Assembly (NCBI RefSeq): GCF_949987535.1
Contig: NC_080067.1
Coordinates: forward strand, 58,090,405-58,154,404
Direction of reading: 5' to 3'
Length of the DNA stretch: 64,000 bases
DNA from: Balaenoptera acutorostrata
Lineage: Eukaryota; Chordata; Mammalia; Artiodactyla; Balaenopteridae
Below the pieces are notes generated by a model, which was not told the DNA's origin, did not search any database, and saw nothing but the letters and a program-made list of their open reading frames with translations. Positions 21,516 through 33,952 of the stretch are shown piece by piece (positions within the stretch are counted from its first letter, which is position 1; the number at the start of each line of letters is the position of its first letter). Made by a program: the position numbers and the translations under genes.

Positions 21516-24500
21516 ATGTAGTCATGAATGCTGAAGAACATTCTAGAATCACAAGAGGAAAGCTATAATGGTAAAATGGGGACTAGAGTTATTGCTCTAA
21601 GGGTGGGAGGTGTCACTTCTTTCTATTTGTCTGACCAGTTGCGCATGATGAGTCTCATTACAGGAAGAAGAGAGTTCTGGGCTGAGAGGTCAGATATTGG
21701 GAAAAGGCTTGGCTAACTCTGGCATCCTATAGTCAGAGCATTGTAAAGGGATGCCCTTACCGGCACTTGTAAGGATGTTGTTAGTATAATTACCAGAAAC
21801 TGCAGGGGCATTTCACAGGGGGTTAGATGGGTGTGTGAAATCACTGATCCCACAGTTTCCAAACAGAATTCTATGAGATTCTAATGTTCCTTAGATTTCC
21901 CTCATGGCCAAATGCAGGAGGTAAAGGACCAAGCAGGGAGGCTTCTGGTTCCCTACTTCTGGTTCTGCTGCACCAACTCTGCTTTTACATGTTTTACTTG
22001 ATGTGTTTACCATGTTCCAAGTATTATTACGCTAGGAAATAAGAGTCCACTCCTAAGATCAAGTAACTGGGATCCGAGGAATAAAGTGACTCACCTAAGT
22101 TCCCACTGGTCTCCCGTTTCAGAGTGCCACTTAATGTTATTAGGCTGATTTGTGAAGAGACCCAAGTGGGCTGAATTTCATAGCCCCAGTCTAAGAGACA
22201 GAGTGAATGAAGATTTGACATGTCCCTCTGAAGGGCTGCCAAGGCTGGGGTTTCACTGATGAGACCATTCCATTCTCAGCTTTGTGAGCTGGTCAGCCTC
22301 CACATACACCAAGGAGAGCTCCCTTTTTCTTTATGTGCATTGGCTTTTGCTGTAGCAGAACTAACTGGCTGCAAGGCAGGTTTCTTACAATCAATTTGGC
22401 TCTGACTTTCTCTTACCCTTATATATGGCAATCAACTCTACATGGACACCTGGAGGATGCTTCTGGGATTGGAGGACGTAAATGGGACAGAATACCTTAT
22501 AAATCAGGGCATGTCACAAAAACTGAGGGAAGAAGGTAATTACAGTACTCAGGACTATGGGGAGAACTAATTGGATCAAACTAATAAAAGGAGCTATTGC
22601 TTGAAAGTAAGTGGCATTAGCCTGTGTGAGAGCCTCAAAAAGAATGTCAAATGACGCTTTGTGTCATTAAAATCTTTTTCCCACCCATCCAGAAGTCAAA
22701 AGTATATCCCTGGAAGACAGACGAGCTTCGTATACTTTCGCTCTATCTAATTTTCTGTTTGTCTGAATAAAGATGCAATGCAATACTATTGAAAGGAGAT
22801 GTAGATTTATATGCCTGACAGTAATAGCTCTAGACGTGGATTCTCTGCCTTTCCAGTGTCAATAAAGACCCCCTTCCTCTCTGTGGAGAAATTTAGTTAT
22901 TCATGTAGCATAAACTGTTTTAACACCTAACTCAAGGCTCACAAACTCCAAGCAATTCTTCAGTAAGATGTTTATTTCTTTTTTACTTGCAGCCTCACAC
23001 TGATATTGAGATGTCACTGGATTCTTTCCCCTATGAACCACTTTATGAATGTGTCGGGTAGGAAATGTAAAATTAGGTTCATTTCAACTGGGGCAAAGAG
23101 AAGGCATGTATTGGGTAGGAGAAAACTTACTCAGTGCATCAGTCTGTAATGCATGTGTTAGACAGACTCAGACACATTTCTGGCCTCTTTTGATAGCGTG
23201 TTCTACTTCTCCTTTTTCTTCATAAGTATGTTAATTATTTTCTCTGGAGACTTCATTGAAGAGTTAACAAGAGAATTGATGAGATTTTTTTTTAATTAAG
23301 CAAGGAATATACTTGAGAATGCATAATTTGTAATAAATAAGCATCAACACTTAAAAACCCATGAAGCAAATTTCATTGGGACCTCTTCATTTTTTAACTT
23401 GAATACATTTGGTGAATAGCCATATTTCTTATTATTGCATATATTTTAATGCATTAAATAGGGTGATATACAGGTATATTTCAATATGGCAATAAAAATC
23501 AAATGGAACCAACCAAATTTTTATGATGGTGAGCCTTGAGGCTAATATTTTACTATATAATTTATTTAAAGGTGATTTTAATTCTTCTTACTAGTCATTA
23601 ATAAGAGAAAGGTGAGGTAATTGGTTGTTTCTTGTAGAGGGTGTACAGTTTAAGCATCCGTGTCACTGCCACTAATGGCGGAGATCTGTGAGATTTTCAG
23701 TACTGCAAATCTGACAACAAAATTCACAACCAATAGATTTCTAGAGAATTCCCAACTTGGCTTAATCTGTCGAGATTATTACATTACAGTGCCAACTGCT
23801 TTGTGAAAGTAGCAGCAATACTCTATCAATAATGCTTCTAACAAAATAGATGTAGCAATAATGTTTTATAGCTAACTAATCACTACCTTATCCAGGGAGG
23901 AACATTATAGAATGAGGTTATTTGTACTCTATGCCTATCCTTGTACTAGTCCCAAAGCACATGTATAGGACTTTTTAGAGTTATTGCATTCTGTCAGAGC
24001 AATATTATCTTTTAGAGGGATACTGGAGTGTGGAAGAAAGTGCCTTGAAGTCGACCTTCAAAGAAAAAAACAACTTGGGTGAGTCTCCTGCCTTCAAGAC
24101 TTAATATCATGCAATTAGGGGCCAATTCCTCACTATCCGTGAGTCTCAGTCTGCTCATCAAAAACTTAGGAGTAGAATTCCTTGTTCCACTCAGGTCTCA
24201 GTGCCATTATGAAATTAAATATGATGATGCGGTTGAAATTACTTTGCAAACTCTGAGGCAAGAAGCAAATGACCATTGTTAAATTTTTAAAATCTATGCA
24301 TCTAGTGGTCTTACAAACACAGTTTTACTAACTATAAATGCACCATTTGAAATGAACTCTATATTTATCTACAGTTTTGACATCATATTTAATTTACTGT
24401 GCTTTTTTCAGTTGGTTTTACTGAACTTCTATTCATTTGAAATCATTCCAAGTAAACCGTTGTTTTGTATACTCTTGAAGTCGTCGTTTTGATAGATTAG

Positions 24501-25260
24501 TGTCCGGAAAAGGAACAGTAGGGAATGGCTGAGGCTAAATGCTCATTGGCTCCAGGTACTAACAGTTAACAGTTGTTTCCCTTTTGGCTTTGGCCCTTCC
24601 TTACCCTTCTTTCTTTTTCCCCAGAGCCATCCTCTCTCTATTTTCTAATTCCCTAATCCTTGTCCTTCTTTCCCAATTGCTATTCTTCAATTCCTCCTTC
24701 ATTTCATTTTGCTACCTTCTCCTGGGGTGTCTAATTATTAGAGAAGAAAATTCACAACGTTACCTAAAATTGATTACTTTAAAATTGTTACCTCCCTTCA
24801 CTATTATTAAAAATCTTCAGAATAGGAAATATTCATAATTTGTTCAAAATATTGTTCCATTGTGAACAACAGATATGACTCTTTCAAGTGTTTCCACTGA
24901 GTTATGAGCAACTAGACAGCTGGGACTGGGTCTAATTCATGGCTCTATTCCCAGTGCCTCATTTGGAGCTCTGAGTAACTAAACAAAATGGAAAATTGAC
25001 AGATTGGTAAACCTAAGTCAGTGCTTTCAAACAGCAAAGAGTTTGCACTAACACATCAAGAAAGCCTCAGTTACTACATGGAGACCAACTAGATTCTTTC
25101 TATGGAGAAAACCACACACACCCAAATAATTGTACTCAAAAATTATTTGACAGTACAGAACTGAGCAGCTGTGAGGAAGACAAAGATGTCTAAAATAAAA
25201 TGTCATTGACAAAGAGTTTATAACCTTGAGAGGACGAATTAAATGAGTTCTATAATAAAA
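21516..25260. other. Unassigned, mostly single-copy-looking sequence
   Basis: No gene is recognised. Possible very old MIR/L2 pieces (for example around 22010-22110 and 24905-25010) are too diverged to call. Open frames of 62-84 codons here lack motifs. Confidence 0.45.
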
Positions 25261-25261
25261 C

Positions 25262-26024
25262 TTGTTATGTTAGTCCACATAACCCTTCATGATCTGACCC
25301 TCCACTTCTTCTCTTTCTTAGTTTCTTGCCATGTCTGACAGTGCTTCAGGTGGTTCAAATTGGTGCTTCTCAAACTGGGTTGAAGGACCAATTACTTTTG
25401 TTTGTTTATTTCTAATTCACATTGGATGCATACATGGTCCTACTGCATGTGACTAAGACGCTGCTTATGCCACATGTGAATCATTTGTTCAACAATGAGA
25501 ATTGGTTTATACCATATTCAAGGCAATGATGAGTCCATTGATGCTTGATGTCACAGCAGGATCAAATTTCCATGAAAGTTTCTACACACTTACTCCCAAA
25601 TTCTGAACTTGACTCTTTTGGACAGTCTGCATCGAGTTGGGAGATCACAGTTTTAAGTAACACTCTTTTAAATTACTTGTAGTTTGCAAACCACGGGGCA
25701 CCCTCTGCCATTCCACTTGTGGTTTCTTCTTCCTGGAATGACCCTGACTTCTTCTCCCAACTAACCCCTGACTTGCCTGTCAAAATTCAGCACCTCAAGT
25801 CACCTTCTACAGAAAGCCTTCCAAGACTGTGACTCAAAGCCCCTTTACTGTGCTTATCCTGTGCATATATCACAGTACTCGTTACCTGCATTCGAGCATA
25901 TGGGTTTACTTTTCTGAGTATGAACACCTTAAAGGAAAGGTCTGTCTTTTCTCTCCAGTGCCTAAAAGTGCCTGGTGGTCATCACTGACATTTAATATTT
26001 AATTACTGAATGAACGAATCACCA
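25262..26024 (+). repeat. L2 3'-region remnant with an internal insertion
   Basis: Left part: 'CCCTTCATGATCTGACCCTC', 'CTTCTCTTTCTTAGTTTCTT'. Right part: 'CTTCCTGGAATGACCCTGAC', 'CAAAATTCAGCACCTCAAGT', 'TTCTACAGAAAGCCTTCCAA', 'CCTTAAAGGAAAGGTCTGTC', 'GTGCCTAAAAGTGCCTGGTG', ending 'ACTGAATGAACGAATC'. This is the canonical L2 3' end order. It is interrupted at about 25362-25672 by unrelated sequence. Confidence 0.85.
25362..25672. mobile_element. Probable small hAT-type element inserted in L2
   Basis: The insert begins GTGCTTCTCAAACTGGG and ends GATCACAGTTTTAAGTAACAC, an imperfect inverted pair of the 'TTCTCAAACT / AGTTTgAGAA' type seen in non-autonomous hAT-Charlie elements. I could not name the family. 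Position inside L2 shows it is younger than L2. Confidence 0.5.
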
Positions 26025-26039
26025 AACGAACCAAAGCAC

Positions 26040-26203
26040 AGTAAATGGCACCTGCAACACAGAATAGGGAGATGTTATTTCTGGTTGAAGGAACTGGAGA
26101 AGATTTCACTGAAGAAACTGTATTTGAACTAGCCCTCGAAAGAAGAGGAAGTTGGCAGGCATAGGAAGGGGCAACATATTTTAGGCTGCAGAAAGGCCAG
26201 GAC
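26040..26203 (-). repeat. Probable L2-type remnant
   Basis: 'AAACTGTATTTGAACTAGCC', 'CTCGAAAGAAGAGGAAGTTG' and 'GGCAGGCATAGGAAGGGGCA' follow the order of the old repeat that extends L2 antisense copies. Moderate call. Confidence 0.5.
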
Positions 26204-26226
26204 AAAAAAAAAAAAAAAAAAAAAAA
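26204..26226. repeat. Poly(A) tract, 23 bases
   Basis: An uninterrupted run of 23 A. It follows an old repeat rather than a recognisable SINE or L1 end, so its origin is unclear. Confidence 0.9.
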
Positions 26227-26230
26227 GGTA

Positions 26231-26849
26231 TTGATCGTGAATTCGTGAACTTATCAAGAAATCGTGACTTGTTTTATAGGGCTAGAATGCTGGGCCTTTC
26301 GCAGATAAAGCTGGAGAGAAATCTGGAGAGAGAGACTTACCTTGGACTTGGCCTTACCTTGTGGGATGTGTGAAATCATGAAAGATTTTGGGCATTTTGG
26401 AAAGATTCATTCATGGTTTCGGTCCACAGCTCCTAAGTAACTGAATGCCATGTACTATGTTTGGTCCTCCTCTTAAAACATAAACCCCATCCTCAAATAG
26501 CTAATGGAATATCCAGACAGGCAGCAGTGGAACCTATCTCAAAATTTTGGGTGAGAATTAAATGATTTGACCTGTAAACAGATAAAACAAAGCTATCATA
26601 AGCATTGTTTGCATATCATTGCAAACAGTGGTAAGCACTCCCTAAATGTTACCCCAATACATACCTGACTTCTTCTTCCTTGATCTTATTATAAATGAAT
26701 TTACAACGTTCTTAATGTCAGGTAGGTCTATCCAATTCAACTGGACATTGAATTAGTTCTGTTTGCCTCTCAGAAGTATGTTACAGCCAATTTTATCTAT
26801 TCCAACAGAATCTAAGTCTACATTGTTTTTTCCAGTATTCAGTATTCCA
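26231..26849. other. Unassigned stretch
   Basis: A weak L2-like antisense segment may lie at about 26425-26530 ('GAATGCCATGTACTATGTTT', 'AAACATAAACCCCATCCTCA'). Nothing else recognised. Confidence 0.4.
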
Positions 26850-27040
26850 GTATGCAGAGCAAGTTTTGTGCTCAGGGCTTTGCATGTGTTATTTCTACTG
26901 TTTAATCCTCACAACTCAATGAGGAAGATACTATTATTATCCCCTTTTTAAAGATGAGGAACTTAAAGGGGTTAAGGAATTTGCACTAGGGAATTTGAGC
27001 AAAGATCTGTCCCCAGAAATCAAGCTCTTAACCATGATAT
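26850..27040 (-). repeat. MIR SINE remnant
   Basis: Reverse-complement MIR: 'TTTGCATGTGTTATTTCTAC', 'TTAATCCTCACAACTCAATG', 'TACTATTATTATCCCCTTTT', 'AAAGATGAGGAACTTAAAGG', 'GGTTAAGGAATTTGCACTAG'. Confidence 0.9.
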
Positions 27041-27839
27041 CTTATAGCCTATTTTTCCAGAAATGCATTTAGATAATTTGCAGTGATATAATAAGTGTAT
27101 TGGGTAATTCCTTATGCCTGCTTTTCTCCCTTACTTCATGCTTCATTCTCTTTCAAATGTGTTTTCTTACTAAGAGTAGAATAGTTTTTCTTTCTCTCTT
27201 TTTTAGATTCAGGTTTTGGAGGTTCTGAAAGCAATTCATATGGATGGGAAGAAAGATGGGCTGGAAGATCTTTTTTAATCTTTCCCTTCTGAGAATAATT
27301 TTTTTATCTTTATTGAATTCTATGTAATACAGAATTATTATCATTCAGATGTCATTTAAACAGTCTACTTGGGCTTTTTCTTACTAACTCAGGGTTATAA
27401 TTTTCTTGAAAGATGAGTAAACCTTAAATCTTTCATTGGAGCAGGTTTTACTTTCAGTACAAAGGAGAATTCCAAGTTCTCACCATAGAAGCTCTGTAAG
27501 ACCAGTGTATATAATGGGATTTTTATAGTTACTCATTGAAGATAAATGGCCATTTCTGTTTCTATTTTCCTGTAATGAACCATTTAATAAAACATTAAAT
27601 TTCTCTATTTCATTTGCTAATAAGCTCAAGTGCTATATTTCAGATTTAAGAAAACCATTCTCCTTTCAGGCATTTTAATAAATTGAGAAGCCTTGTCATT
27701 TATTATGGTAAATATGAACTTGATCAAATTAATAGTAAAGGACTTCTAATTCATCTTAGGATGCTTTCATTCCCTTGGGAAATACAGTTTTTATAATATG
27801 ACTTTTAAGCCACTTATATATTATTTTTCATTTTTCTAC
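27041..27839. other. Unassigned AT-rich stretch
   Basis: No repeat or gene recognised. Confidence 0.5.
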
Positions 27840-28300
27840 ATTAAGATTAATTACTTGCTGATTGACAGTTTGAGTTGGGTCCTATTTTCCTCCCGCCTAA
27901 TTACAACTAATCATTTCGTTATCCTTCTATAATTTCATGACAACTCTACTGAAAGTATTGTGACTGTAGATTGATGTTCCACAGCTTCTTATATTCTTGT
28001 AATTTAGGGCCTATTAATGGCAGACTGGGGGGGGGGTGGGGAACCAAGAACTTAATTGGCTTTAAATTGGCCTTAAATTGTAATTAGAGGAGGAGAGAAG
28101 TCATAACTTAGGCGTTTTTTATCACAACAAAATTTAGAGGCGTTGATGTGTCCGGGCACTGTTTCTGTGGGGGGAGAGGAAATTTCCTGGTAATTAGATA
28201 TGTGTTAATGCTGCAGTGCTTAGCAGAAAAAGAAGCCAGCTCCGGTGGAGATGCTGATGAACTTTAATTTGCCAGCAGGGACTCCTGGATGTCTCATTCT
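27840..28300. promoter_or_regulatory. Candidate conserved non-coding element, homeodomain-motif rich
   Basis: A repeat-free stretch with a textbook PBX/MEIS composite site, TGATTGACAG, at 27859-27868. It also has several TAATTA/TAATTG-type homeodomain cores (ATTAATTAC at about 27847, CTAATTACAACTAATCATTT at about 27897, TGTAATTAG near 28078, GGTAATTAG near 28188) and a G-run at 28027-28036. Motif content alone does not prove enhancer function: AT-rich DNA produces TAAT cores by chance. The PBX/MEIS site is the only low-probability match. Confidence 0.3.
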
Positions 28301-29454
28301 AACAGTCTAGCCCCAGGTCTGTAGGTGGCCAGGCAGAAAGGTGAAAGGATAATTTGACATGTATATGAAACCTCCCACCAAGACACAGGACATAAAAATG
28401 AGTTGCTTGGCAACTGGATTTGAGGAATGCCCTTCCATAAAGTTTTCTCATCCTCCTTATATGTCATTCTTGCCACCCGTGGCCAGCTCTGGCTGAAGGT
28501 AACCTTGATCCTGCAGTGGTCGTGGTGTGGATGTCCGTGGGAGGGCAGTCTGGTTGCCACATCTGTCATCCATTGATCCTCCAGAGTTGATTCTGGTCGT
28601 CTAACTTGCTAAGTGGGGGTCCCTTTTTTTTTCCTCTTCAACTGTCCATCTGTATCCGTTGCAAAGCTCAGTCAAAAAGGATGACCTTCCAATATAGAGA
28701 AGAATCATCTTCAGTCAAGAGAATTGTTGAGTTCCCTGGGTATAATTACAAAATTAGCTCTGCTGGGGGGTGGGGTTAAATCATTTCCTGTAATTTGCTA
28801 AGACCTCCTACCTCTTTTACAATAGAAAGAAGATAGATGCTGAAGAGAAATCCTTGTGAAGTCAGAGATAGAAGGAAGAGTAAAATATTTGGATTGGTAT
28901 TATCCCATGGCATTGATTGTGATTTTGAGGGAAGAGAGAGTTGTAGTTAAGATGATTTCTTTGCATTTGCAGTGAAGCGACTGTAGAATGCAGTAACAAT
29001 ACAGATGGCAAATGGTAACAAGGCAGGTGAGAATATATTTACCAGAATTTTTTATGCCTCCTTTGTCAAGTGAATGAGCTCAGAGCCTTTTATATCATTA
29101 TTCATGTAAAAGCAGTCCGTGCATGGGGAATTAGGCAGAGAGGCAGTTTTTATTTTCACAGTTGACTTTTAGAATTATGAAAACTTAACTTCTTTAACTC
29201 CCTTTGCTTGTACATCATTTTGACACATTCTGTAATGAAATTTTATGGCAAAGTAAAGCATTTATACTGGAGAGTACCTGTTTCAGTTAAACTAGATAAA
29301 AAGCACATGAATTGGACACACTTCCCATTCCACTGCAGATGAATCTCACTTTTACAGATTTTGGAAAAGAGCATTAGGAGTGCCATGTTATAGCACTAAT
29401 AAAGAGATTTATGTATTTCATCTTGCTTCTTTCTTGCCATTTCCCAGGGCCCAT
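28301..29454. other. Unassigned stretch
   Basis: Slightly GC-richer at 28300-28640, with a 91-codon minus-strand frame (28294-28569) that has no recognisable domain. Nothing else is visible. Confidence 0.45.
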
Positions 29455-29535
29455 GAAATTGCCTGAAACACAGTAGGTAAATACTCATATATATTTGTTG
29501 AAGAATTCATAAATAAATAGATGAATACCAATCAA
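29455..29535 (+). repeat. L2 3'-tip remnant
   Basis: 'GAAATTGCCTGAAACACAGT' followed by 'AGGTAAATACTCATATATAT', 'TTGTTGAAGAATTCATAAAT' and 'AAATAGATGAA' matches the L2 3' end plus its short terminal repeats. Confidence 0.65.
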
Positions 29536-29706
29536 AAACTACTTGAGGAATTTGCATTATAAATCAATTTGCATATATATTTTAAATATTAATAAAAATA
29601 TTAATTAATCTCCTATCATTCATTTTTTCTGACCTACCTCTGCCAGAAGGTGTAAGGATAGTTTGGAAGTAGATATATGCATTGTATGGTTATTGTGAAA
29701 AAATAA

Positions 29707-29769
29707 TAATCCATACCATTTTTCTAAGATTTTCTAAAATAGTAATCCATACCATTTTTCTAAGATTTT
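29707..29769. repeat. 36-bp tandem duplication
   Basis: The 27-bp block starting TAATCCATACCATTTTTCTA is present at 29707-29733 and again, identical, at 29743-29769, an offset of 36. A single recent slippage event. Confidence 0.92.
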
Positions 29770-30655
29770 AAAGTAGCAAATTTCTATGCAGAAATATCTA
29801 AAGCACTGAATTTGTTGATACCTCCTTGCCTATAGATAATTTCTGTTGCCAAAAGTTCAGCGTATCCTTGGGCAAGATATTGAGAACTCTTAAGCAAATG
29901 CCAGGTCTTTCACGTTCAACCCTGCAGGCTTGAGGATGAAATGTGAGTAATCTGATCTACAAATATATTCACAAATGTGTATAACAGCTGTATGTAAAGA
30001 GAATACGAACAGTTTCCCATTGCTGTTTAATACTTTTCTGAGCTTCCACAATGTGCCTGGTGCTAACTAGGGCACCTCAATTATTCTCCATCTGTGCTCA
30101 CTACCAAAGCTGCCAGCCATCAGACTGCTTGGGCCCTGAAGCCTATGGCAGAGAGCCTGACAGGGTAAATGGTGCAATCTAGTATTTCTTCCTGGGCGAG
30201 CCTAGGCAGTTAATCTAGTAAAGGGATCACTTTGTGCCCAGCATTGACTTAGACTATGAAATAAAGCCATGGGTTAGCATGTCCTCAAAGGCAAATTTGC
30301 ATGGAAAAGATACTATGTTGGAATTCCATATAACAGTATTTTCAATGCCGATGGGATAGGATGGCTTAAGAACAAAGCTACTATAAATGAAGGGGTTTTA
30401 GGGGAGTGTGGGGGAAGTTTTGTAACCAAATTTGTGAATAGGATATAAAATGCACCAGCCTCTACTCCCAATTTTACCTCCTATTAAATAGCGTGCTAAA
30501 CCAAATCAGATGGCCTTTTCTGCAAAAACCTTGGGAAAGCCATACATGTTCTTTAAGCCAATAGCCATTTTTCAATCTTGAGACTCTGGCTGGTGAAAAT
30601 GAACATCTATGACTTCTGGCAATATTTGAATCAAGTCATATGCCACTCTATATGG
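29770..30655. other. Unassigned stretch
   Basis: No family or coding signal recognised. Confidence 0.5.
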
Positions 30656-30795
30656 ATCCTTATTTCTAATTCTTTTAATAACCACTCAAGTTAGATGTTA
30701 TCACTAACTGACGGGAAGAAACTGAGGCACAGAGAAGTTAAGTAATTGTGCTGAATTTGCATGGCTATCAAGTGTCTAAGCTGGAGATTTGAAGC
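30656..30795 (-). repeat. MIR SINE remnant
   Basis: Reverse-complement MIR core: 'TTTTAATAACCACTCAAGTT', 'GAAGAAACTGAGGCACAGAG', 'AAGTTAAGTAATTGTGCTGA', 'ATTTGCATGGCTATCAAGTG'. Confidence 0.85.
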
Positions 30796-33700
30796 TGGTT
30801 GTATATGATGTATAACTCACATTCTTGTATACACTGCATCTAAGGGCTCAAGGCCCTCATAGATTTAGAAATAATTTCTGTGGCTTCTGAATTCTCATCT
30901 TTGTCCTCTTTAAAACTGCTGGTGAGTGTGTGGTTTGGAGGAGAGGCACCCAAAGAAATTACTTAGCTTTCCTAAGGGCATTGAGAGTAATCATCATGGT
31001 ACCACCAATGTTGGACTAGAAACCTCAATTCAGGATCATTTTTATTTTTCATTTGTGTTTTCACGTGGCATTCATTATGTACTCTATAATAAAAAATGTT
31101 GAGTTGGGGGATGACTATGGTAGGGGAAGCAGTGAATTGGAATGTTTTCCCTTTTCCAGCTAAACCTGAACAGGCCACCCCATCTCATATGTGATCTGTT
31201 AGCAGATCACACAGCTTCAGCCATGCATAACTTGGACTTTTTTGAGTTGATGTGAAAATAGAGAAAGAGGAAAAAGAGGAAGGGCAGGAAAAGAGAAAAT
31301 GGGAACGACCCTGGAACTGATTTAAAACTGCAAAAAGAACCAGAACATGTGTTCTCCTTTACTCTCCTTGAGCAGTAAGGTTTAAAGCAAGTGGAACCGA
31401 ACATTTCCTTGAGGCTCTTTCCCTTTACTCTCTCCCTCCCAAAGCAAATATTCATTTTTCTTGAAGGAGATTGCTGATCGATCAGAATCAAACTCTCCCT
31501 TCATCTTTCTTGCCACATCCCATCCTGCCCTACAATTCAACTTGCTTACTCCTACGCATTCAAGATTCCTCTGCTTGCAGTCAATCAACCATGAGAAGAG
31601 CCATGCTGTAATTTTGTGCTTTTCACATTCTTAACTTACTTTACAATGGGAGTTTGAGGTGCCTTTTGCCGGCTCAAGCTGATAAGAAAAAATATATAAG
31701 AGTGTTGGCTTCTTGAGCTTACGTCAACGTTGTGAATTATATAATGAAACCTGTCTGGGTTGGAATTCTAAAGCTATTATCCTTCTAGCACTGAGATGGG
31801 ACACCAGAAGAGCCATTTAGGATCTCTTAACCATTTATAGCTTGTGAAATCAGATTCTTTTCCACTTAAAAAACGTTTGTTGAGGATAGTTATGCAACTT
31901 ACCACCTTGTCAATATTTTGCATTACCAGCCCTTGGGGAACACACTGAATCCTAAGGTATGATTTCTCCATAAGGTTATTCTGCCTCTTAAATAAGGTCT
32001 CAATATCTCTTCTAGTTGTGTTTGAAAAGTTTTCACTTGGGATCTTCTGTGACCTTGGTGTTGTGTGCCATTTGTGCATCATTAAAATGTTGTAATGAAG
32101 TTCTGCCACACACGGATTGTAAAAGATCAAGCAGAAAGTTGGGAGCCAATGAGGTTGGGAAGAAAAATTGTGCTTGCTGCAGAAGTTGAGGGATTCATTA
32201 TATTGATGCTATGGGGTTCTCAGCAGAGTAATAACTGGGTTAGCAATAGAATGTAAATCTTCTCAGCCATTTAGTCTGAATCTGCTTCTTCTTGATTTGT
32301 GGGGATATATTTTTAACAGAGTACAAGGAAAGTCATTACACTCAGAGGAAAGCCAGTGGAATTGGTAAATTCACTGTAGATGGGTCGGCCAAAAAGAAGA
32401 GTAGAGCTAGAGGAATAAAGCATATCAGCCTTCCTTTTTGCCACTCTAAGAAGTATTATCAACCCATATGAAATAATTGTCTCAGAAGAACTTTGCATAA
32501 ATGATTACTTTAATTCTTAGAAGGATATACAGTATTGTTTTTAGCTTCAGTAGTCCAGAAGTGCAAGTATAGCTAATTAAAATGCTTAAAATCATCATCA
32601 ACAGAATTAATTAAATGGATTTGAGATAAAAATAACATCAAAATAGCAGCAGTTTCAAGCCAATTTATTAAGGACCAGCAAGATAAGCTAATGAGGTCTT
32701 GGCTACTTCTAAAAGGGGAAGAAACTCTAAAGCTACTGGTTCTTTATTGAATATCCTCTGGATGCATTTTCTTAAAATGGAATTCTAGAAATTATGTGCA
32801 AAAGTGCAGCAGTTGATTGCATGTCTCACAAGCTTACATATGGAGTGAAATAATTTCTTCTTTAAACAAGCCCCAAACCATCTGTTGACTTAAGTCAGCT
32901 CTCTGAATTTTACTTGGAAATAATTGGAAGTCTAGATAAGCCATAAGAATATGTGGCTCAGTGTGCTTCTTTAATCTATTCATGGGCTTTTCTCTGTGTG
33001 TGTATGAGGGGGAAGGGATAAGAAACCTTCTTCTCCAAAAGGATAAAGAGTCAGTAAGATATGTCATAAAATTAAGACTACTATTAGGCATTTCAACTTG
33101 ATTCAGCTCCATTGATCTAAGTTGAGTGATTTAAAAGTTTTAGAAAAATGAAAATGACTTTTTGGGAGTTTGGGAGTAAAGGGCAATGGGAAATTACAGA
33201 TAATTTTATTGAAAAGCTTGTTTTGTAATTATCAAGTGTTAAGGTATCAGAGCCTATAATTTAAGGTAGAAAACCTACCTATAGCTCTGTTTTCAATAGG
33301 TGGCACTCTATTTTATATAGAAATTGATTCATTTTCTTTATCAACACTTTATAAATGACCTCCTTGGGCCAAGTGGAGTATCTCTTGCTATTGTTCACAT
33401 ATAATAATCCCAACGTGTTAAAAAAATTTTTGTACAAAAATTCTAACTGATTAAACATCAACTAAGAAGACAGTGTAATTCGATGGCTTGAAAGTATTCC
33501 TTGAAAGGAAAACAATAATTGCATGAACTAGAATGTTACATCACAATCCTTTAGAACTAGAAGGACTTCTGTGTGTCATATATACCATTCATTAATATAG
33601 TCTCATTGTTCAGAAGAGATAGCTATTTTTCTGTCTAGATTTTTTTCCTCCAAAATATGTGTTGGTGAAATCATTGGCTTTGTGATAAAGAAACATAGTC

Positions 33701-33883
33701 ATTTATTAATATGTTATTTCTTTATTACTTTAGAACTGCCTTTTCTATTAAAATGTATGTACCCAAAACACTCTGGTTACTAATTTAACAATGATTTAAG
33801 TATGATAATTATGTATAATAAATATTACATTCATTATGTTCACTCCTAAATATAATATTATATTAAATACTAATAATAGCAAC
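30796..33883. other. Unassigned, mostly single-copy-looking sequence
   Basis: Contains a 117-codon minus-strand frame (31777-32130) and a 92-codon one (32834-33112), neither with a recognised motif. The region between 31200 and 31600 is purine/pyrimidine-skewed. No repeat family recognised. Confidence 0.45.
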
Positions 33884-33897
33884 CAGAGTGTTTTCTT
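33884..33897. repeat. Target-site duplication of L1-A, left copy
   Basis: CAGAGTGTTTTCTT, identical to 41604-41617 on the other side of L1-A. It marks the 3' (poly-A) end of this minus-strand element. Confidence 0.93.
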
Positions 33898-33911
33898 TTT
33901 TTTTTTTTTTT

Positions 33912-33952
33912 AAGCTGGACAATGATAACTGATTATCTGATTATTTCTTTCT
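33912..33952 (-). other. Candidate 3'-transduced segment of L1-A
   Basis: Between the L1 poly(A) (T8 at 33954-33961) and an outer poly(T) (33898-33911, with one base ambiguity), about 41 bases are not L1: L1-B ends directly in T8 at the equivalent point. L1 3' end + A tract + unique sequence + second A tract + target duplication is the classic read-through transduction structure. Caveat: GACAATG in this segment recurs just after the right target copy (41618), so an irregular insertion site is possible. Confidence 0.65.

Noticed and set aside
28294..28569. 91-codon minus-strand frame in a GC-richer patch
   Set aside because: No domain, no splice-site or transcript context, and a length expected by chance in this much sequence.
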